64,000 nt of DNA from DASRAJ01 sp035638255. GTDB taxonomy: Bacteria > Bacteroidota > Bacteroidia > Chitinophagales > UBA10324. The stretch's first letter is position 1, and each line of letters opens with the position of its first letter. Both the position numbers and the translations under genes were made by a program. The stretch covers positions 1 through 64,000 of the forward strand of contig DASRAJ010000051.1 in NCBI GenBank assembly GCA_035638255.1, in the 5' to 3' direction. The notes under the pieces are model-generated. The model was not told where the DNA came from. It made no database searches and was given only the letters and a program-made list of their open reading frames with translations. Shown in pieces: positions 1 through 6,437 of the stretch.

Positions 1-2
1 AA

Positions 3-974
3 AGCGGCAGCCGGAAAATATTCAGGGATTGTGGAGTAACCATGGCGCCGGGATTCGAAGATGTGAAAGATGAGAATGAAATTATTGAAGCATTGGTTGC
101 GCTCAAGACGAACAACCCCACTCTTAAAAAAGCGGTAGTAAAAGTAAATGAAGGATTTTCCGGTGAAGGCAATGCCATTTTCTCGTTTGCGGGATGCCCT
201 GAAAGCGGAAGCATCAAAGGTTGGGTCAGCGATCATTTAAAAGATCACCTCACCATTGTTGCTGCGGACTTTACTTATGAAGTCTTCATAAGCAAATTCA
301 TAGAGATGCAGGGTATTGTCGAAGAATTTGTTCCCGGCGAAATCAAAACATCACCTTCCGCACAATGCCTGATTGATCCGCTGGGAAATGCAGAAGTAAT
401 TTCCACACACGACCAGGTGCTGGGTGGTGAAAGCGGTCAGGTGTTCATCGGTGCAAAATTTCCGGCTGACGAAGTGTATGCGGGCGAGATAGGTAAGAAT
501 GGATTACGTGTTGCCAACGAAATGAAAAAGTATGGAGTGCTCGGTCGCTTTAGTATTGATTTTATTTCAGTGAAAGAAAATAATACGTGGAAGCATTATG
601 CAGTGGAAATTAATTTGCGCAAAGGAGGCACTACACATCCCAACCTTTTGCTGCAGGGATTAACGATTGGGAAGTACGATGTAGAAAAAGGAATTTATCT
701 CACGGCAAACGGACAGCGCCGTTATTATTTCAGTTCTGATAATGTGAAGAACGATCATTATAAAGTGCTCACGCCGCCTGACCTAATGGATATTGCCATC
801 TTCAACAACCTGCAATATGATGGCTCAACGCAGCAGGGTGTTATGTTTCATTTAATCGGCGCGCTCTCGCAATACGGAAAATTAGGCGTGGTGTGTATTG
901 GTGATACTCCATCGCGGGCTAATGCTTTTTATCGGAAGACGCTTCAGGTTCTTGATAAGGAAACAAGAAAGTAA
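3..974 (+). CDS. PGM1-like ATP-grasp ligase, 5' end outside window
   Basis: The reading frame is open to the first base of the window, so the N-terminus is missing. An internal ATG at 42 is unlikely to be the start, because the 13 codons before it (ending IFRDCGVT) continue smoothly into the domain. ATP-grasp hallmarks are visible: a lysine plus glycine-rich loop (KVNEGFSGEGNA), the EEFVPG hinge, and the metal/ATP segment VEINLRKGGTTHP near the C-terminal third. The GGTTHP ending is typical of the PGM1-related carboxylate-amine (peptide) ligase group rather than of biotin carboxylase or D-Ala-D-Ala ligase. The expected chemistry is ATP-dependent formation of an amide bond through an acyl-phosphate. 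The substrate cannot be told from the sequence. No partner gene is visible downstream, where the strand and gene type change after about 80 nt. Confidence 0.8.
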   Translation, partial: SGSRKIFRDCGVTMAPGFEDVKDENEIIEALVALKTNNPTLKKAVVKVNEGFSGEGNAIFSFAGCPESGSIKGWVSDHLKDHLTIVAADFTYEVFISKFIEMQGIVEEFVPGEIKTSPSAQCLIDPLGNAEVISTHDQVLGGESGQVFIGAKFPADEVYAGEIGKNGLRVANEMKKYGVLGRFSIDFISVKENNTWKHYAVEINLRKGGTTHPNLLLQGLTIGKYDVEKGIYLTANGQRRYYFSSDNVKNDHYKVLTPPDLMDIAIFNNLQYDGSTQQGVMFHLIGALSQYGKLGVVCIGDTPSRANAFYRKTLQVLDKETRK

Positions 975-1059
975 TATCAGCATTTGAAGCGAAAGCCATT
1001 CATTACTAGGCCAATAGTTGTTGAAATTCTTGATAACTTTGCTATGAAGATTATTGAAA

Positions 1060-1278
1060 ATGGATTCCGTCACTTTCATTCAAAAATTTAATTCTCTTCC
1101 GGATGAGTTGAAAAAGGAAGTGAGTGACTTTGTTGAATTTCTTTTGAAGAAGAAAAAACTTCCCGAGAAAAATAAAGAGAAGAAAACTCCCAAGTTCGGC
1201 AGTGCAAAAGGCATGTTCAAAATGACGCCTGACTTTGATGAGCCATTGGAAGACTTCAAAGAATATATGGAGCCATGA
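1060..1278 (+). CDS. DUF2281-type antitoxin of a VapBC/PIN module
   Basis: This 72-residue protein begins MDSVTFIQKFNSLPDELKKE. A helical N-terminal half (LPDELKKEVSDFVEFLLKKK) is followed by a lysine-rich linker and the short motif FGSAKGMFKMTPDFDEPLEDF, which is characteristic of DUF2281 antitoxins paired with PIN-domain toxins. I chose the ATG at 1060 over a TTG two codons upstream. The stop codon overlaps the start of a former PIN gene in an ATGA arrangement (toxin ATG at 1275, antitoxin TGA at 1276-1278), the usual translational coupling of such modules. Its toxin is broken (next feature), so this appears to be an orphan antitoxin. In the family it neutralises the RNase by capping its active site and represses its own operon. 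Confidence 0.75.
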   Translation: MDSVTFIQKFNSLPDELKKEVSDFVEFLLKKKKLPEKNKEKKTPKFGSAKGMFKMTPDFDEPLEDFKEYMEP

Positions 1279-1380
1279 ATCTTCTCGTTGATACACACAT
1301 TCTCATTTAGTTCCTCAATGGTGACAGCGAAATAGGCTCAGTTTGCACAATCCGTGATTGAAAATACCCAGAAAAAAAGA
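1275..1380 (+). pseudogene. PIN-domain (VapC-like) toxin remnant
   Basis: Translation from the coupled ATG reads MNLLVDTHILI, the standard N-terminus of DUF2281-partnered PIN toxins with the first catalytic Asp (D6). A TAG stop at 1308-1310 then sits exactly where the family has Trp. The same frame resumes as FLNGDSEIG, after which the similarity continues in another frame as QFAQSVIENTQKK. So there is at least one nonsense codon and one frame change. Nothing recognisable as PIN follows, so the remaining two thirds of the gene, including the other acidic residues, are gone. The toxin cannot be functional as read here. Confidence 0.75.
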
Positions 1381-1421
1381 ATTTTTAGTGAGATGAATGC
1401 TTACATATTCGGAAGATAGAA

Positions 1422-2144
1422 ATGGAAACCAAATTACTCGCAGTCATTCTTTGTAGCAGTCAGCCAACATTAACTCAAGGTGTCGATTGGCTTCAACAGC
1501 CCACTGAAATCATTAGCATTTTCACCCCCATTATTTTATTTGTTTGGTTCTGTTATTCACAAAACCAATTCTTCAGTAAAAGTTATTATGATGAAATCAC
1601 GGGAATCTACGCCGGATATACTGAACCAACAATTGAGCCATCCGAGGGCAAAGGCGTTCATTCTGGAATAATCATGAATATCCTTGACGTGAATAATAAA
1701 GGCTATTTTATTGGTCAGTTTGATTTTGCAGAAATTGAACGCAGCAGAAATGGTAATCAGATTAACACAAGGAGATTAATAGATGGCACTCATCGTTTTC
1801 TTGGTAAATTGAATTATAAATTTTATAAGAATAAAAGTCGCCATCCATTTATAGCTAAAAAAAATAGAACATACATAGGAACATTGTATATCGTCGACCG
1901 TTTTGATTTTCTATTTGAAAAGTATGAGATGGAAACATACACAAGTGCTGAATATAAAATTATTCATTATCGGGAAATGCGCACAATGCAGTTTACTCTT
2001 ATAAAAAATTATAGAAAAGATAACCCCAAGCTTCCCCCGTCATTTACTTTGTCAAAAAGTCTTGGTTTGACTTTTGAACCCTACATAAACGTAAAGGAAG
2101 ATATTTTTCAAGGTGATACACGTTCAGATCAAAAGACCAGCTAA
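1422..2144 (+). CDS. Membrane-anchored protein of unknown function
   Basis: I do not recognise this 240-residue protein. Residues 29-45 form one strongly hydrophobic helix (core ISIFTPIILFVWFCY). About 195 soluble residues follow, rich in aromatic and basic amino acids, with alternating patterns that suggest beta strands (for example GIIMNILDVNNKGYFIGQFD). There is no cleavable signal peptide with a lipobox or Ala-X-Ala site, so the likely topology is an N-terminal anchor with a cytoplasmic domain. The sequence is visibly more AT-rich than uvrC downstream. The gene stands alone, follows a decayed toxin gene and converges on the cyclase-like gene, with only 7 nt between the two stop codons. 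The company suggests accessory DNA; no function is assigned. Confidence 0.6.
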   Translation: METKLLAVILCSSQPTLTQGVDWLQQPTEIISIFTPIILFVWFCYSQNQFFSKSYYDEITGIYAGYTEPTIEPSEGKGVHSGIIMNILDVNNKGYFIGQFDFAEIERSRNGNQINTRRLIDGTHRFLGKLNYKFYKNKSRHPFIAKKNRTYIGTLYIVDRFDFLFEKYEMETYTSAEYKIIHYREMRTMQFTLIKNYRKDNPKLPPSFTLSKSLGLTFEPYINVKEDIFQGDTRSDQKTS

Positions 2145-2151
2145 AGAAGGA

Positions 2152-2856
2152 TTATTCTATTTGTAAACTATTGATATAATCTAAAGTATTGTCAACATAT
2201 ATCCTTGGTTTACCAGAAACACTGCAATAAAGATTTTTCACACCATTGGTAGGAGATAAACTATATCCTAAGTCCAATTTCGGATTTGCCCAGTTGACAA
2301 TCTTATGCTTGACTTTACCTGATTTCAGAGGTGTCATATACTCGCTAAGTAAATTGTCGAAATTTATATTATTTAGTATCAAGAATGATTCAAGTGAATG
2401 ATGAATAATTGCTCCATAAAAAAGCAATTCATCCTGCAACAAGAACGCGTCTATAAGCGGTTGCCCAAAATAAATCGAATACTCCAATTCAGCTGTAAAA
2501 TCTCCGTATGCAATTGCTCCTTTGATAGGAATTTCTGATCTTAAGCATAAGTTAAGTATCCAAACTGCAGCAACTATTGTTGTTTTGGCATCTTCGCGTG
2601 TTGCTCCCTCTGAAATGAATAAAACGGAATCAGAAAACATTACGCTTTTTATTGTTGCATAATTCGCAACTTCAATTTTATTTGTGTTGCTAAGGGATCG
2701 ATCATATTTTTTTATCGTATCGATTATAAATGATAGGTCTCGTAACTTCTTAAAAACTTCTTCATGCTTCAATCTAAAGACCATTTCTTTGAATCCCATT
2801 ATATCAAAGAAGGCTATGAATCTTTTTGTCGTAATTTCCCAATTCATTTCTTCCAA
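2152..2856 (-). CDS. Divergent class III nucleotide cyclase-like protein
   Basis: This 234-residue protein has the landmark order of the class III adenylate/guanylate cyclase fold. Residues 13-22 read FIAFFDIMGF, resembling the first metal-binding FxDxxGF motif with D18. Residues 71-80 read SVMFSDSVLF, resembling the second metal Asp (D76). Residues 113-120, GAIAYGDF, resemble the GxxxGxxx hairpin, and FGQPLIDAFLL (130-140) resembles the G..VN.A..L helix. In that helix the usual Asn is Asp and the Arg is not apparent, so the catalytic transition-state residues may be altered. The protein has no membrane helix and no sensor domain. It could make or bind a nucleotide second messenger, or be a catalytically dead relative. 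It is a single gene, convergent with the membrane protein at 1422-2144. The family call is by motif order only. Confidence 0.5.
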   Translation of the reverse strand: MEEMNWEITTKRFIAFFDIMGFKEMVFRLKHEEVFKKLRDLSFIIDTIKKYDRSLSNTNKIEVANYATIKSVMFSDSVLFISEGATREDAKTTIVAAVWILNLCLRSEIPIKGAIAYGDFTAELEYSIYFGQPLIDAFLLQDELLFYGAIIHHSLESFLILNNINFDNLLSEYMTPLKSGKVKHKIVNWANPKLDLGYSLSPTNGVKNLYCSVSGKPRIYVDNTLDYINSLQIE

Positions 2857-3060
2857 AATGTTTAATTACCCTATTGATCCGCAACACCACAATGCTATCT
2901 GCACACGGTTAATGTTCTCATTAAACCACTCTGAAATTTTTATCGCGTGATTTCGGTCGGTGTGACATCAGCCGGTAGAGGAATTAATTCTGCCTGCGCA
3001 TGTCCTCACCAACTGCCTTGATCGTTGATGCGGACAGCAACCATTAGACAAATCAATCTT

Positions 3061-3459
3061 CTATTGCACATTGTATTCAATGACTGAAATAAAAGAATAA
3101 CATAAACCTTGTAAACCACTAAGATGACCTATCATTAAATCATAACTACCAGCAGGTAACCAGATTGGAAAACCATTTGCAGGCGTCTTTGTACCATATG
3201 AATCAGTACTTGAACCAATAAACGTACTTGTTGCTATTATTTGATTGTCCAGATAGAGTGCATCACAACCTAAATTACTCGAGCTAATGCCTCCACTTTC
3301 AATTTTCCATGCCTTGTTGGCTGGAACAGTTATCGTTTGAGTATCTCCCCACACACCGCTAAATGTTATCCATAAGACCTGATTAAATTCTAAAGTTGCT
3401 TGCGACAAACATCGATTTGCGAGGAGCATTACGCAAAGAATGAAAATTATTTTTTTCAT
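3061..3459 (-). CDS. Small exported protein, unknown
   Basis: This 132-residue protein has a clear signal peptide (MKKIIFILCVMLLANRCLSQ) followed by about 110 residues with a beta-sandwich look: strands rich in Thr, Ser and Gly, WITFSGVWGDTQTITVPANK near the mature start and YSFISVIEYNVQ at the end. It has no T9SS sorting domain and no lipobox, so it is probably periplasmic or released. It is the last gene of a three-gene minus-strand operon, 10 nt after the preceding stop. The two neighbours are also exported, which suggests a shared surface function, but I recognise no family. Confidence 0.6.
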   Translation of the reverse strand: MKKIIFILCVMLLANRCLSQATLEFNQVLWITFSGVWGDTQTITVPANKAWKIESGGISSSNLGCDALYLDNQIIATSTFIGSSTDSYGTKTPANGFPIWLPAGSYDLMIGHLSGLQGLCYSFISVIEYNVQ

Positions 3460-3469
3460 TGTAAGGAAT

Positions 3470-3928
3470 TTAAAAACCGTCTGAAAGATAAATTAAGGTA
3501 TTAGAATGCTTCGTGTCCAAACTTTTTTTCGAGAGAAGCGAGTAGGGTACTGAAATGAATTGAGTTGTTGCCATATCAACAAAATTGCTTCCTCCGGTTG
3601 GATCAAATTCAACTTTCAAAAACTTGGTATTAGCATCCCAAGCAATTTGCGAAAATAATCCCGTGATAACAGTACCTAAACCAATTTGGATTGTGCACAA
3701 TCCAAATTGATTAGTGATCAAGGAATGTGTTTCAACGTACTCTGCATTTCCTCCAATTGAATCCTCAATGACAGATAAGCGAAAACTTACTGACTGATTT
3801 ATCAACGGCTGACCATTTTGATTTCTGGCTACTGCTTGGTAATTGATAGCTTCTGGAATTTGTGCAGTGCATGCCAAATTGCAAGCGATTATCAAAACGA
3901 AAGTTAATATGCAAATTCTCTTCTTCAT
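3470..3928 (-). CDS. Exported protein with INYQAVARN N-terminal module, short form
   Basis: The signal peptide ends near CTAQ. The mature protein then begins IPEAINYQAVARNQNGQPL, the very common Bacteroidota N-terminal module of collagen-like or fibre-like surface proteins, and continues through FLKVEFDPTGGSNFVDMAT and FISVPYSLLSKKS. In most relatives the PYSL(Y/A) segment is followed by long repeats or a tail-fibre-like region. Here only about 18 residues remain (DTKHSNTLIYLSDGF is the end), so the protein is either a minimal form or the truncated stump of a longer one. It lies in an operon between the small T9SS protein upstream (24-nt gap) and the small exported protein downstream (10-nt gap). 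Confidence 0.7.
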   Translation of the reverse strand: MKKRICILTFVLIIACNLACTAQIPEAINYQAVARNQNGQPLINQSVSFRLSVIEDSIGGNAEYVETHSLITNQFGLCTIQIGLGTVITGLFSQIAWDANTKFLKVEFDPTGGSNFVDMATTQFISVPYSLLSKKSLDTKHSNTLIYLSDGF

Positions 3929-3951
3929 GATTAGTCGGTTTAGTTTGGCTA

Positions 3952-4449
3952 TTAAATTTTAATAATCTTGAAAGAAAAAAATTCTTTGTCTGCATTGCTG
4001 CGCAACGTTATCAAATAGAGTCCGCTCTGTAATTGTTCAAGGCTAATTTCCTTGGAGGTATTACTTAGCATTTGCTCTGAGAAAATCTTTTTGCCGACTA
4101 TGTCTGATAATGTTAACGTAAAATTTGAGAATGAAGAAGAAATAATTTCTACATAGATTGTTTCAAAAGCAGGATTTGGAAAGATGTGAAAGTTTGTTGA
4201 TTCAGAATTCAATGGTTGCACAAAAATATTTTGATCGTAGGACTGCTGAAATCCTTGCGTAAGAATTGAATTGTTGTTCATCGCTGTGGTGATTATTGAT
4301 TCCCCTATTGTTGCACTCAGGGAGGCATTCGCGCTTTGAGAAAAGCTACCTCCCGATGTTACTACAGTCGGTGCAAGCATCTGTGCATTTGTACGAACTA
4401 CAATTAATAACAGAATTGTGAATGAGAGATTTGTTATGCGCATACTCAT
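3952..4449 (-). CDS. Short T9SS cargo protein with type A sorting domain
   Basis: This 165-residue protein has a signal peptide ending TNAQ and a short mature region with the SGGSFSQSANASLSATIGE element seen at the start of many Bacteroidota cargo proteins. A C-terminal domain follows, with FHIFPNPAFETIYVEI, LSDIVGKKIFSEQM and SGLYLITLRSNADKEFFSFKIIKI. That is the full set of type IX sorting-domain landmarks (FPNP, the DxxGK turn, the GxY strand and the KxxI end). Almost nothing lies between the leader and the sorting domain, so it is a mini-cargo. The start may be the third codon (4443), which also gives a good leader. It is the first gene of the three-gene minus-strand operon ending at 3061. 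Confidence 0.8.
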   Translation of the reverse strand: MSMRITNLSFTILLLIVVRTNAQMLAPTVVTSGGSFSQSANASLSATIGESIITTAMNNNSILTQGFQQSYDQNIFVQPLNSESTNFHIFPNPAFETIYVEIISSSFSNFTLTLSDIVGKKIFSEQMLSNTSKEISLEQLQSGLYLITLRSNADKEFFSFKIIKI

Positions 4450-4547
4450 CTTCTATTTTTGTACCCTTTCCGTAATTCTGACGCAGCTTGGGGAGACATT
4501 CACAAAACTAAACAAAGTCACAACTAATTTACACTCTGCAAATCCTC

Positions 4548-4555
4548 TAATTTTG
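4548..4555 (+). promoter_or_regulatory. Candidate -7 element TAATTTTG at uvrC
   Basis: TAATTTTG matches the Bacteroidota -7 consensus TAnnTTTG exactly. It lies only 4 nt before the uvrC GTG start, so a transcript from it would be leaderless or nearly so. No good TTTG -33 box sits at the usual distance, so this is a weak call. Confidence 0.3.
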
Positions 4556-4559
4556 CATT

Positions 4560-6437
4560 GTGACTTTCGAAGAATTCAAACTCATCTTTTCCTCCCTCCC
4601 CAATGAAGCCGGAGTATACCGCTTCCTTGATGAAAGTTCAGGAATGCTCTACGTTGGTAAGGCGAAGAGTCTGAAGAAACGACTTGCGTCCTACTTTTCA
4701 AAAAACAATCAGCAATATCGCACGCAGGTGATGGTGCGCAATGCGCACCACATTGAATTTACCGTGGTGCAATCGGAGCAGGATGCACTGCTGCTTGAGA
4801 ACCAGCTCATCAAAAGATTTCAGCCGAAGTACAATGTGAATCTGAAGGATGATAAAACCTATCCGTGGATCTGCATTAAGAATGAACCATTCCCGAGAAT
4901 TTTCCTCACGAGAAAACCGGAGAAGGATGGGTCGGAATATTTCGGTCCTTACACTTCGGTGAAGCGTGTAAGAGAGATTCTTGAGTTCATTAAGAAAATG
5001 TACCCGCTGCGAACGTGCTCACTCAATCTTACAGATAAAAATATTGCGGCTCACAAATTCAAAGTGTGCCTGGAGTTTCATCTCGGTAATTGCAAGGGAC
5101 CCTGCGAAGCAAAACAGACGAAAGAAGATTACGATCATAACATCTCGCAGATACGGCACATCTTAAAAGGAAACGTGAGTGAAGTGATCCAGTTGATGAA
5201 GCAGCAGATGAATGAGCTCGCTTCTTCTTACAAGTTTGAAGATGCGGCGTGGCTGAAAAAGAAACTTGAGTATCTCGAAGAGTACCAAAGCAAATCACTC
5301 GTAGTGCATCCCACCATTACGAACGTTGATGTTTTTTCTTTCAGGGAAGATGAGAAGAATGCCTATGTCAACGTGATGCGCATAATGAATGGTATTGCGG
5401 TGCAGACAAAAACGGTGGAGATCGTTAAGAAGATCGAGGAGGAAAAAAATGAACTGCTGTTGTTTGTTATCAATGAATTGCGGCTCGAGTTGCAAAGTGA
5501 ATCTTCCGAAATCATCGTTCCGTTCCCGATAGAATTTCCTGATGAAAATATTACGGTGACGGTTCCGCAACGCGGTGACAAGAAAAAACTGCTTGAGCTT
5601 TCTGAAAAAAACCTTCACTACTATTTGCTGGCGAAAGAAGAAGCATCGGGAAAGCGAACTTCAAAAGAAGAGCGCATTCTTATTCAACTCCAAAAAGATT
5701 TCCATCTCACAGAATTGCCCGTGCACATCGAGTGCTTTGACAACTCAAATTTCCAGGGGGATTTTCCCGTGGCCTCCATGGTGGTTTTTAAAAATGCCAG
5801 ACCATCTAAAAAAGATTACCGCCACTTCAACATAAAAACCGTAGAAGGTCCCGATGATTTTGCTTCAATGGAAGAAATTGTTTTTCGGCGGTATCGAAGG
5901 GTGCTCGAAGAACAATCGTCATCTGTAGGGGCTGTAGGGGCAGAAAATTTTCTGCCCCTACAGCCCCTGCCAATGTCCCTGCCGCAATTGATCATCATTG
6001 ACGGCGGCAAAGGACAACTTAGCGCCGCCATGAACAGTTTGGAGAAATTAGGATTGACTGGAAAGGTTGCCATTGCCGGCATTGCGAAGAAGCTTGAAGA
6101 AATCTATTTCCCCCATGATTCACTTCCGCTTTACATTGATAAGAAATCACAGTCACTGCGATTGATACAGCACATCCGCGATGAAGCACATCGTTTTGCG
6201 ATCACCTTTCACCGGCAGAAAAGAAATAAGGCAACACTGCACTCTGAGTTGATTGATATTAAAGGCATCTCAAAAAAAACTGCAGAGAAGTTGCTGAATC
6301 ATTTTCGATCGGTGGAGAAAATCAGGAATGCTACGATTGAAGAATTGACAGGAATAGTGGGTAAGAGTAAAGCCAAGGCCATTCTTGAATACTATGCTGT
6401 GGTTAAACAACCTATTGCTTCACCAGCTTCAGAGTAG
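4560..6437 (+). CDS. uvrC: UvrABC excinuclease subunit C
   Basis: This is the 625-residue incision subunit of nucleotide excision repair, which cuts the damaged strand on both sides of a UvrB-bound lesion. It starts with GTG, the first possible start after an in-frame TAA at 4548. The GIY-YIG nuclease domain is at the N-terminus (AGVYRFLDE, LYVGKAKSLKKRL). A cysteine cluster (RTCSLNL and CLEFHLGNCKGPC) and the UVR helix (AAWLKKKLEYLEEY) follow. The RNase H-like endonuclease half contains ECFDNSNFQG and IIDGGKGQLSAA, and two helix-hairpin-helix motifs close the protein (IDIKGISKKTAEKLL). An in-frame insertion of about 20 residues just before LPQLIIIDGGKG is encoded by a 42-bp palindrome. The 3' end overlaps the convergent cargo gene by 26 bp. 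Confidence 0.97.
   Translation: MTFEEFKLIFSSLPNEAGVYRFLDESSGMLYVGKAKSLKKRLASYFSKNNQQYRTQVMVRNAHHIEFTVVQSEQDALLLENQLIKRFQPKYNVNLKDDKTYPWICIKNEPFPRIFLTRKPEKDGSEYFGPYTSVKRVREILEFIKKMYPLRTCSLNLTDKNIAAHKFKVCLEFHLGNCKGPCEAKQTKEDYDHNISQIRHILKGNVSEVIQLMKQQMNELASSYKFEDAAWLKKKLEYLEEYQSKSLVVHPTITNVDVFSFREDEKNAYVNVMRIMNGIAVQTKTVEIVKKIEEEKNELLLFVINELRLELQSESSEIIVPFPIEFPDENITVTVPQRGDKKKLLELSEKNLHYYLLAKEEASGKRTSKEERILIQLQKDFHLTELPVHIECFDNSNFQGDFPVASMVVFKNARPSKKDYRHFNIKTVEGPDDFASMEEIVFRRYRRVLEEQSSSVGAVGAENFLPLQPLPMSLPQLIIIDGGKGQLSAAMNSLEKLGLTGKVAIAGIAKKLEEIYFPHDSLPLYIDKKSQSLRLIQHIRDEAHRFAITFHRQKRNKATLHSELIDIKGISKKTAEKLLNHFRSVEKIRNATIEELTGIVGKSKAKAILEYYAVVKQPIASPASE
5927..5968. repeat. 42-bp perfect palindrome inserted in frame in uvrC
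   Basis: Positions 5927-5947 are the exact reverse complement of 5948-5968. The half-site is AGGGGCTGTAGGGGCAGAAA plus one A, and there is no loop. It lies in the variable stretch between RRVLEEQ and LPQLIIIDGG of UvrC and is translated in frame as part of SSVGAVGAENFLPLQPLPMS. The insertion adds residues just upstream of the catalytic IIDGGKG motif. It resembles a mobile palindromic element tolerated inside a coding sequence, comparable to Rickettsia palindromic elements. Confidence 0.85.

Noticed and set aside
1480..1671. 63-codon frame inside the unknown membrane protein gene
   Set aside because: It overlaps the longer frame on the same strand. The long frame has the better composition and a membrane helix.
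3061..4449. Possible fimbrial or phage-tail gene set
   Set aside because: Only an N-terminal INYQAVARN module is seen. No chaperone, usher, tail or adhesin domains accompany it.
5927..5968. Palindrome as a transcription terminator
   Set aside because: It lies inside uvrC, no T run follows, and the frame continues through it.
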